A stretch of DNA of 64,000 nt, from contig JAFMSR010000019.1 in the NCBI GenBank assembly GCA_022818135.1, positions 27,248,630 to 27,312,629 on the forward strand, written 5' to 3'. Origin of the DNA: Saxidomus purpurata (taxonomy: Eukaryota; Mollusca; Bivalvia; Venerida; Veneridae). Shown here piece after piece: positions 37,501 to 49,500 of the stretch. The translations under genes and the position numbers were made by a program. The notes below the pieces were generated by a model. That model saw only the letters and a program-made list of their open reading frames with translations. It searched no databases and was not told the DNA's origin. Every line of letters starts with the position of its first letter. Position 1 is the stretch's first letter.

Positions 37501-40500
37501 TATACAACCGGTCTACTGAGACCAGAGTAAATTGTGACTTCTGGGTGCTGTGGGGCTCGTTTTGGGGAGGCTGCGTTTTTGGTACGTGGCATTCCCTGTT
37601 TGATATTATTTTTGTTTTTAGTAATAGATGTGATTTTCATATTATTTTCTTTACTAAGCTATTAATTAAGATTAAAAACTACACACAATTAATATAGAGG
37701 TGTTCAAAAATAAAACTACAAAAAAAATAGGTGTTAGCCGGTATCACTGGCTTTACGGGAAGTCCACACAAGCACAATTTTGCCATCTTAGCCTTAAAAG
37801 AAATCTTATTTTTTAAAATGTTTTATTCATTTTATACAACATGATTATGGTACTCTTTTAGTGATATTATGCTATTGTATACTTAAATAATGAGCTCTTT
37901 GCAGAACTTACTACTTAATTTAATTAGGATCTTCAGTAAAAGAACCACTTGTAATACTAAAATACAATTATTAATCAAGTGTGAGGGTTCTTACAAGACT
38001 GATATATATTACAAATCTAATAAAACCTATTTCAAGGTATACAACTGGATTAAAATCAATTTTTTCTATGTGCCTCCTTCTGAAGTAAGAGAGTAAGAGT
38101 CTGTTATAGTTAAACTGGTAAGAAAGATGCAGGTGATCAGATGTAGCATCTGTATGGCCAGTGGCCAGTCCAAACCTGTAAGGATCTACTTACTGATCAT
38201 GATAAAAGGGTTGATGTTTCATTCAATTGGAGGTAGTACAAGTAGGTTTGTAAGCAGAAACCGGCTTACATTTATCCTGAACCCGCCCCCTACCCCCTCC
38301 GTCCCCAACATATTACAGATAATAGCCAGTGAAATTCTGTTTAATTATAATTATTATATGGTGCCATACAGACAGTGCAAACTACCATACAGTATTAAAT
38401 TATATATAAGATATAAATTACAGTTACAGTATTTTATAACTGAAACAGGCATGTAACAGGTACAGTGGTTGGGCAACCCCTACCAACATGTCACCCGTCA
38501 CTCCCTGCTAATTTCTGTTATGTGCAGACTATGATTTGCTAAATAATAACAAGATTGAATTTTTATGTTTTGGGTTGCCAATTTAAATCAACACCCACTA
38601 ACCAGTGAAACAGCATGTTTACTACTACAATTAAAATACTAAGTACTTATTGAATATAAAAAATTGCATTTATACAAAAATTGTTTAGGATTTTGACTAG
38701 TGACCTACAGGATGGGGTCTGATAGCAACTGGAATAAATTAGATAACTAATTTTATCAGTCATTTGACAGTCTACTATGTTATTCTCCAACAACCTTTAT
38801 ACACATTAACTTAGGGCTTTTCTTAGACTGAGAATAATCATTAATAGTGAAACCATGCAAGTCCAAGCTTATCCATTTCTGGCTTGAATTTTAGTCTCTG
38901 TGTGGTGAAAGCTATGCAGTCAAATAGCCAGTGAGGGGTGTTACATTTTACAATGCACTAGATGCAAACCTACATGGTCAACCCAAAGTATGTACCAACC
39001 CGAGCTGGTTGGTAGTAAGTTTGCGCCCAGCCTAAGACGTGTGATTGATTTGTCCATTTTGTAATTTGTCAAGTATCCCATAGGACGGCCAGGTCGCACT
39101 GTTTTGCGGCAAAATGTGTTTGTTTTAAGTTTCAATTCTCTACACCATCCATCCCGGATAGTGGTTCGATTCCTGGCATATATTTTTGTGTGTGAGTATG
39201 GTATGTCCTGGATTATGGCCCCTAAACCAGGCCCCTCTTGTCTGCATTATCTGCTCTCATTACCAGATATTATCATAAACCTACATGAGCTGGGCACTAT
39301 AACATGGTAACTGGTAAGCCTGTTTTTAGGCATTGATAAAATTTATGAATAATAATAATGTATTCAATAACTCTGGTCTAGAATGACTGTTGTTTTTATT
39401 TCATTGAGAACAGAGATGATAGTGAATCTGAAAATATATACAATATAGCAAGTTTTTTAGGTTGATGATGTAAAAGACAGCTCAATGCAGTGTTTATTGT
39501 TATCATTTCTGGTATAAATGCAGGAGTAGGTTATAGAGTATTCCTGATAAATGGAACAATAATTTGTCAATCTTCCTATGATGGCAACATACATGTTTAG
39601 ATGGATTACAACGGCTGAAGCTAATATACCACAGCCTGGATTTTTAGACCCATCTGTGTATATATGTAGATGTCCAGAATAAAAATATCTGATCTATCAT
39701 TTGAGTTTCTAACTTTGCGAGATGCGGTATGTCAGATTTGATCATTTTGTTTTCATAGGGCACTTGTAGGAGGATCTTACAAAATAGCCGTGCTTTATGA
39801 TCTCACTGACCAAAACCTTGACTTTCGCTCAATATTTGAGAATCTATTCCTGGCGCCCCAGTCTAAGGGGCGAACCCCAGCCTCAAGTTCAAACAGGTAG
39901 GCAGGAGTAGAGGACAACGCACTAAGGGCCAGCTGGAGGCCTTAATTTTGGACAATATTCAGACCCTGTTTTGAATGACAATGAGGCATTTGATGAGACT
40001 CAAACTAATTAATCAGTCAAAGACACTTCCTAATTACCTTTCTCTTTATGTCAGCTAACGGATATATTATTCCAATCAGGCAGTATAGGGGACGTTTTGG
40101 TCATATGGGGGGGACGTTTTGGTCTGGGGACGTTTTGTTTTGGGGACGTTTTGGATTGCTTCGGACTTTAAATATTTTCGTAAAAGTGTAGTTCATTCGG
40201 CGTATTATTTGCATATAGCCAATAAAACACTTGTTAACATCATACCTACGATATGTTGCTTCGATACAGGCGTACCTTGTCTGCTGCACTTTAAGGAATA
40301 CATTGACAACAGCAGTTTAGATAAAAAATATGTCCTTTCCGTTGCAAAAATAGACCTAAAATTCGGATATGAGGTGAAAATGTCTTCGACCTGTCCCGGA
40401 AGTCTTTCTCGCTCGCAACTACACTAAATAATATAAACTGAAATCAGCACTTTTTGGGGGGAGATGTGCACGCTAAGTAAAACGATTAACTACGAAATAC

Positions 40501-43500
40501 ACCATCGAATCGTACGTATACCGTATGGATTATCGTGCATCGGGAATCGTGTATCGTGTATAGTATGTGGTGCGCGTTGCACGATGAATGATACGATATG
40601 ATACACGATATACGATTGACAAAATACACGATGAGTGCACGCACGTTATACGCACGTTGCACGCACGTTATACGCACGATATACGCAAATTTTGACAACT
40701 GTTACGTTCCGACTACTGTAACTACGTTGAAAGATATATCATGTTTGGACGCTTCTGAATGTGTTAACACAGTAGGAAGTTGGAAATGTATATGCAGTGA
40801 TGGATTTACAGAAAATGTAATCAATAAAACAAGCAAAACATGTGACGGTAAGATAACTTAGTTGGCGTCGGTTGAAATGGGTTTTTTTTTGTATCTGCAT
40901 GTCAACTCTTTACAAAATACTCTGTATTATAGTAACTATAAATTCTATTAATTCTGATTGGTAACGAATATCTATGAATATAAAAAACTTAATCCGTTAC
41001 CTTTGTTTCAGGCGACTATCAGTATGTAGCGTCAATTAGATTTTTGTTATCTGGTGAGATCAAAGATGTCAGTGAAATAAAAATAGCCATCCAACAAAAG
41101 GTAAACACCTTACAAAATATGTCCAAAGCTACATTATTGATTACAATGCTTTATATTTGGGCCACTTATTAAGAAGTCACCCCTACCCCCATCCCCCAAA
41201 TTTTCAGATAAAGTACAAGCACAAAAAAATGTGCAAAACGTAGCCTAAACAGTTTGAATCCTTTGCTTTAACACTTTAATCGTTGTTTTTATAAATGTAT
41301 GCCAATTGTTAGTTGTAAAACGTTCAGTCGTTTGTGCACGTAGTCTACGTGATAAGCCATATACATGTAATAGATAAAAACCCGTCGGTAAATACGTATC
41401 TACCACTTTTAACTTGTTTATCAGCTCATCGCCTTTTTCAGATCACGGAAATGTATATAGACGCTTTCAATGATCCGAGCGTTTGGATAGAAATATTAAA
41501 AATCATAGGGCTCCCGACAACTACAAGGTAATTATTACTATCTGTATTTTACAATTTTACAGTCAGTGGAAGATCAAATACAGGGAAAAAGATATTAACG
41601 TGAAATATACGTAATCAATTTCGTCCCTCTTCGGAACAGTTGTTCTAATGACAATGCTACTGTCAAACCTGTATTTATGTATTTATCTGTACTTTCAAAT
41701 CGTGAAAATAAGATTTAAAACTCTAGCTCATGTGTTTCTTATTCATCAACACCAAACGATAATTTAGAAAATTAAAACCGTACTTTTATTGAATTGCACT
41801 GAATTTCAGTGAAGCTTCTTATTTTGTTTAGACGGAAGAGGTCTATCGTCCAGCAGCACACTATCAAAACCTTATACGTCGTGCACACCGCAACAGAAAA
41901 GACTAAATATGAACTGAATACGGTTGAAACAGTGTACAGAGAAGACCACAGCTGTTCATATCAAACAGTGAAATGCGATGACAAGATCGGGGATTTTCAT
42001 ATACAGTTAGTTCAAATACAAACACTGACCAATAGTGCAATATGTGAAACAAATAAGAATGATTGTGATCGAACAACTACAACATGTCTTAGTACAAATG
42101 GGCAGCTTGTATGCAAATGCACCACAAAATACCCACAAAAGAAATCACGGACAAGTTGTATAGGTATTTGTGTTTCACATTGATCGTTTTTCACCTTGTT
42201 TCAGGGTGACTTTGACCGTGTACATTGTTTGAGTGTTACTCTAACTTTAAGTCATCTTGGTCGTGTTTAAAACTTTACCATGTTTCACATCTTTTGAGAT
42301 TCACCTAGGTATAGACTCTATACATTGATGATGTTTCAGGTTGACTGTGACCGTGTACCGTGTATGTTTGTCACCTTTATTTTGTGTCATATTTATCGTG
42401 TTTCATATTGTACCATGTTTCACATCTTTCGAGATTCAGGTATAGTGTCACCTTCACGCTTGACGATGTTTCACATTGACCGTCTGCTACATTGACTGTG
42501 TGTCACCGTATTCGTTTGTCACATTGACTGTGTTGCATCTTTACAGTCTTTCAACTAGACCGGTGTGACCGTTACTGTGTAAAACATACATGTACAAACT
42601 CATACATATATTATTTCAATTATTCAGCTTACTTTGTATACAGTACGTTTTGCATTTTGTTGTTGCAAATTAAAAAGTAACATGTATAATATCCAACAGT
42701 AAACCATCAAAGCTGAAGACATCTTAATATTTGAATTAGTCATCATGATTGGTGCAATTTGTAAAGTCACAAGAACAGTAAACTCCGTATAACACGAGTA
42801 CGGATAAAGCGACATTTTTGAAATAAGGAACACATTATATTGGCCCGGTTTTATTCTTTCTTTATTATTCTGAAAATGCTGTATACAGATATAAAGTACT
42901 TCTGATATGAGAAACAAATTTAAATTTAAAGTTTTACTGTGCCTAGTTACAAATTGTGAGAAGAGGGATGTAACTATGTCCGATTGCATTTTATTACAAC
43001 TTCATCGACTGCTAGTACTGCATTAATGGAGCGTTAAATATAGTTTTAGCTCTGATAGCGGTTAATTCCGTAAGTTGTATTTATCGAATCTTAATGATAT
43101 AGTGTTACACATACTGATGATTTAACGGGTCGGTGTATTAATAGGAATTGTTTTTCTACCTGTAGATCCGTGTCATAATTCAAAATGCCACGAAACCTCA
43201 ACTTGCTCTCATTGGAACAATGATGATGGTTATAAATGCGGGTAAATTATGATTTCTCTACCTTTGTCAACATTTGTTCACTCAAGAAGCTTTTAATGAT
43301 GTATAAATTAATAGTTTGTTTTAAAACTTGAAAGAATTATTCATCCACTTAAATTTCAAGTTGAATTATTTAATAGTTTTCTTTTAATTTGCAGCTGTCA
43401 AGAAGGGCGCATAGGAGACTATTGTACTGAAATTGACCCTGTATATATAAGTAAGTTATCATTCGCTTTTGGGAACTGTTGAACTTTGTTACAATTTTGT

Positions 43501-46500
43501 CTTGTATATTGGTTCTTTACCATTTTGTATATTTATAATGCAGATGTTTGATCTATTTGAATATGACGTAGTTTGGTATCGACATTCTTCTGTTAGCCAG
43601 TGGTTTTAAAAGGAATATGTCGTGCAATCTTAGTGTTATAGCGTCTGAAAAGCGTCATAGGTCATAGGTCATGCCTTAGATTTAGTATGTTTTTTAGCTA
43701 ATTACACTAAACTCCGTATATAACGAATCCACTTATAACAAAATTATGGATACTAGAAACATATCTTACCCCAATTGTAGTCCTTTTTTATTTTTTTTTA
43801 ACACTATATAGGGGTATAACATACTTTTGATGTAAGGAACAAATATAAATGGTCCATAATCGTTTCGTTACTGAAGGAGTTTACTTTTAGAGTATTAGCG
43901 TTTATTGTTGCTTTACTTTTTCAGTCAGTCTCTATTATTTAATCTAAAATTTTAAGCTATACATTTCTGTCATCATCAGTAAAACCCACGTTTCAATAAT
44001 ATCGCAGTATCGTTTAACGTTCTATTATAAAGAAGTTGTTTGTACAATCAATTAATGGATAGCGATTTATTGCATAAGGCCACTACATGTATGTTGCATA
44101 TTTGTTATAACTTTAGGCATTTTTCGATAAATTTTGTTCCCTAAAATTGAAATTATTTATCATTTTACGTTAATTGAACACATTAATTGTGTAATGAGAA
44201 TCTAAGCAGCAAGTGTACATTGTAGATAGTGTTTCATTTACAGGATGTTGCTGCTTCTTTTCGGCTCATTTTGTAGATTTTGGGAACATTTTTTTCCATT
44301 TAATCATTACTTATATTCTTCAAGTTATTTCAAAATACAGTAATAGGGTGTCCCTTTTTAAGACAGTATTGGTTTGATAAATAATGTCATATATTTATAA
44401 TACAGAGAAGCAGACGACGTTAATTGCTATGGGAAGCAGCTTGGGAGGATTGGTTTTAATTCTCGCTAGTATCATATGCGGAGTATGCAGGTAAGATGGG
44501 GTAAAGTAAGTTGTTCGAGACCGTGAGTAGCTTAATATATAGCGCAGGCACATGCATAGTTACACATTTCTAGGCCAAATTATATTAACGCTTTTGGTTT
44601 TGTAAGCATTGTGTTATGCATTATGACGTACAAACATTAAATAAGCCGATCTCAATTGAACAAACAATTTTTATTTTTGGAATTTTCGATTCTTACTGTA
44701 ACAATTATTACAGTGTCCTTACATTTCGGTCACATTCTTAAAAAGAAACAAATCGGAGACGCGTAAACTATTTCACTTCCGTGTATATTATTTATTCTCT
44801 TAAAAAATCTTACTAGATGTAAAAGTTTTACACACTGTCCTGTATGTTGTCGATATTCATTATTACTTTTTTATTCAAAATCTCTCAATTTTTTTAAAGT
44901 GTTATCATTGAATTTCTGTTACTAATATAAACGTTGGCTTAATATAGATGGAGAACAGCAAAGATAAAGAAAGCAGAGAAGATCTTAAAGCGACACATGG
45001 ACTCTAGCGGTTTAAAAAACTTTGACAATTCCTTTCCTGCTAATCGGTACATGAGGAATATACGTGATGGTGATAGCTCTCGATATAATCAGAGGTAATA
45101 CTAATACATGATGGACAGTCGCAAAAGCGGCGACTCTCTCTATAGTAATAGGTAAAATTGATACAGAGGGGAAGAATCATGGACGCAGGGTTCTCTCTGT
45201 AGGCATAGGTAGTACTTATACATGATGGACAGTCGTGCTAGCTGGGACTCTCTCTGTAGGCATAGGTAGGACTAATACATGATAGACAGCCGTAATAGCT
45301 GGGACTGTCTCTGTAGGCGTAGGTAGTACTTATACATGATAGACAGTCGTACTAGCGGGGACTCTCTCTGTAGGCATAGGTAATACTAATACATGATAGA
45401 CAGTCGTAATAGCGGGGACTCTCTCTGTAGGCATAGGTAGTGCTTATACATGATAGACAGTCGTAATAGCGGGATTTCTCTCTGTAGGCATAGGTAGTAC
45501 TAATACATGATGGACAGTCGTACTAGCTGGGACTCTCTCTGTAGGCATAGGTAGTACTAATACATGATAGACAGTCGTAATAGCTGGGACTCTCTCTGTA
45601 GGCATAGGTAGTACTTATACATGATGAACAGTCGTAATAGCTGGGACTCTCTGTGTAGGCATAGGTAATAGTAATTCATGATGGACAGTCGTTATAGCGG
45701 GGAGTCTCTCTGTAGGCATAGGTAGTATTTATACATAATAGACAGTCGTAATAGCGGGATTTCTCTCTATAGGCGTAGGTAGTACTTATACATGATGAAC
45801 AGTCGTACTAGCGGGGACTCTCTGTGTAGGCATAGGTAATAGTAATTCATGATGGACAGTCGTTATAGCGGGGAGTCTCTCTGTAGGCATAGGTAGTACT
45901 TATACATGATAGACAGTCGTAATAGCGGGATTTCTCTCTGTAGGCATATGTAGTACTAATACATGATGGACAGTCGCAATAGCGGGACTCTCTCTGTAGG
46001 CATATGTAGTACCAATACATGATGGACAGTCGTAATAGCGGGACTCTCTCTATAGGCGTAGGTAGTACTTATACATGATGGACAGTTGTAATAGCGGGGA
46101 CTCTCTCTGTAGGCATAGGTAATACTAATACATGATGGACAGTTGTAATAGCGGGGACGCTCTCTGTAGGCATAGGTAGTACTAATACATGATAGACAGT
46201 CGTAATAGCGGAGACTCTCTCTGTAGGCATAGGTAGTACTTATACATGATGGACAGTTGTAATAGCGGAGACTCTCTCTGTAGGCATAGGTAGTACTAAT
46301 ACATGATAGACAGTCGTAATAGCTGGGACTCTCTCTGTAGGCATAGGTAGTACTTATACATGATAGACAGTCGTAATAGCGGGGACTCTCTCTGTAGGCA
46401 TATGTAGTACTAATACATGATGAACAGTCGCAATAGCGGGACTCTCTCTGTAGGCATATGTAGTACCAATACATGATGGACAGTCGTAATAGCGGGACTC

Positions 46501-49500
46501 TCTCTATAGGCGTAGGTAGTACTTATACATGATGGACAGTTGTAATAGCGGGGACTCTCTCTGTAGGCATAGGTAATACTAATACATGATGGACAGTTGT
46601 AATAGCGGGGACGCTCTCTGTAGGCATAGGTAGTACTAATACATGATAGACAGTCGTAATAGCGGAGACTCTCTCTGTAGGCATAGGTAGTACTTATACA
46701 TGATGGACAGTTGTAATAGCGGAGACTCTCTCTGTAGGCATAGGTAGTACTAATACATGATAGACAGTCGTAATAGCTGGGACTCTCTCTGCAGGCATAG
46801 GTAGTACTTATACATGATGGACAGTTGTAATAGCGGAGACTCTCTCTGTAGGCATAGGTAGTACTAATACATGATAGACAGTCGTAATAGCTGGGACTCT
46901 CTCTGTAGGCATAGGTAGTACTTATACATGATAGACAGTCGTAATAGCGGATACTCTCTCTGTAGGCATAGGTAGTACTTATACATGATAGACAGTCGTA
47001 ATAGCGGGGACTCTCTCTGTAGGCATAGGTAATACTAATACATGATGGACAGTTGTAATAGCGGGGACTCTCTCTGTAGGCATAGGTAGTACTAATACAT
47101 GATAGACAGTCGTAATAGCGGAGACTCTCTCTGTAGACATAGGTAGTACTTATACATGATGGACAGTCGTAATAGCGGGGACTGTCTCTGTAGGCATATG
47201 TAGTACTAATACATGATGGACAGTCGCAATAGCGGGACTCTCTCTGTAGGCATATGTAGTACCAATACATGCTGGACAGACGTAATAGCGGGACTCTCTC
47301 TATAGGCGTAGGTAGTACTTATACATGATGGACAGTTGTAATAGCGGGGACTCTCTCTGTAGGCATAGGTAATACTAATACATGATGGACAGTTGTAATA
47401 GCGGGGACGCTCTCTGTAGGCATAGGTAGTACTAATACATGATAGACAGTCGTAATAGCGGAGACTCTCTCTGTAGGCATAGGTAGTACTTATACATGAT
47501 GGACAGTCGTACTAGCGGAGACTCTCTCTGTAGGCATAGGTAGTACTTATACATGATAGACAGTCGTAATAGCGGAGACTCTCTCTGTAGGCATAGGTAG
47601 TACTTATACATGATAGACAGTCGTAATAGCGGGGACTCTCTCTGTAGGCATAGGTAATACTAATACATGATGGACAGTTGTAATAGCGGGGACTCTCTCT
47701 GTAGGCATAGGTAGTACTAATACATGATAGACAGTCGTAATAGTGGAGACTCTCTCTGTAGACATAGGTAGTACTTATACATGATGGACAGTCGTAATAG
47801 CGGGGACTCTCTCTGTAGGCATAGGTAATACTAATACATGATGGACAGTTGTAATAGCGGGGACTCTCTCTGTAGGCATAGGTAGTACTAATACATGATG
47901 GACAGTCGTAATAGCGGGGACTCTCTCTGTAGGCATAGGTAGTACTTATACATGATAGACAGTCGTAATAGCTGGATTTCTCTCTGTAGGCATAGGTAGT
48001 ACTTATACATGATGGACAGTCGTACTAGCGGGGACTCTCTGTGTAGGCATAGGTAATACTAATACATGATAGACAGTCGTAATAGCGTGGACTCTCTCTG
48101 TAGGCATAGGTAATACTAATACATGATAGACAGTCGTACTAGCGGGGACTCTCTCTGTAGGCATATGTAGTACTTATACATGATAGACAGTCGTAATAGC
48201 GGAGACTCTCTCTGTAGGCATAGGTAGTACTTATACATGATAGACAGTCGTAATAGCGGGGACTCTCTCTGTAGGCATAGGTAATACTAATACATGATGG
48301 ACAGTTGTAATAGCGGGGACTCTCTCTGTAGGCATAGGTAGTACTAATACATGATAGACAGTCGTAATAGCGGGACTCTCTCTATAGGCGTAGGTAGTAC
48401 TTATACATGATGGACAGTTGTAATAGCGGGGACTCTCTCTGTAGGCATAGGTAATACTAATACATGATGGACATTTGTAATAGCGGGGACGCTCTCTGTA
48501 GGCATAGGTAGTACTAATACATGATAGACAGTCGTAATAGCGGAGACTCTCTCTGTAGGCATAGGTAGTACTTATACATGATGGACAGTTGTAATAGCGG
48601 AGACTCTCTCTGTAGGCATAGGTAGTACTAATACATGATAGACAGTCGTAATAGCTGGGACTCTCTCTGTAGGCATAGGTAGTACTTATACATGATAGAC
48701 AGTCGTAATAGCGGGGACTCTCTCTGTAGGCATAGGTAGTACTTATACATGATAGACAGTCGTAATAGTGGGGACTCTCTCTGTAGGCATAGGTAGTACT
48801 TATACATGATAGACAGTCGTAATAGCGGGATTTCTCTCTGTAGGCATATGTAGTACTAATACATGATGGACAGTCGTACTAGCGGGGACTCTCTCTGTAG
48901 GCATAGGTAATACTAATACATGATAGACAGTCGTAATAGCGGGGACTCTCTCTGTAGGCATAGGTAGTGCTTATACATGATAGACAGTCGTAATAGCGGG
49001 ATTTCTCTCTGTATGCATAGGTAGTACTAATACATGATGGACAGTCGCAATAGCGGGACTCTCTCTATAGGCATATGTAGTACTAATACATGATGGACAG
49101 TCGTAATAGCGGGGACTCTCTCTGTAGGCATAGGTAGTACTTATACATGATAGACAGTCGTAATAGCTGGATTTCTCTCTGTAGGCATAGGTAGTACTTA
49201 TACATGATGGACAGTCGTACTAGCGGGGACTCTCTGTGTAGGCATAGGTAATAGTAATACATGATGGACAGTCGTAATAGCTGGGACTGTCTCTGTAGGC
49301 GTAGGTAGTACTTATACATGATGGACAGTCGTACTAGCGGGGACTGTCTCTGTAGGCATAGGTAATACTAATACATGATGGGCAGTCGTTATAGCGAGGA
49401 CTCTCTCTGTAGGCATAGGTAGGACTAATACATGATGGACAGTCGTAATAGCGGGACTCTCTCTGTAGGCATAGGTAATATTGATACAGAGGGGAAGGGT

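Larger units (their letters stand above)
35162..40718. mobile_element. 5.56-kb DNA transposon inside an EGF exon
   Basis: Perfect 26-bp terminal inverted repeats at 35162-35187 and 40693-40718 (outer bases CAGTAGTCGG) are flanked by TA on both sides (35160-35161, 40719-40720). Next to both ends are dense ACACGAT / CGCACGTT subterminal repeats (about 35190-35350 and 40500-40690). A TA target with CAGT ends points to the Tc1/mariner/pogo group, but the length and subterminal repeats are unusual for it. No frame longer than about 110 codons and no DDE motif was recognised, so it is probably non-autonomous. Perfect ends and an uneroded host frame suggest a recent insertion. Confidence 0.9.

Noticed and set aside
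39150..39190. B-box-like GTGGTTCGATTCC
   Set aside because: No A box at the expected distance, so no SINE or tRNA call.
41803..41831. Alternative acceptor ATTTCAG for exon 19
   Set aside because: Use of this site puts a TAG in frame within eight codons; the later AG at 41830-41831 keeps the frame and builds the RRKR motif.
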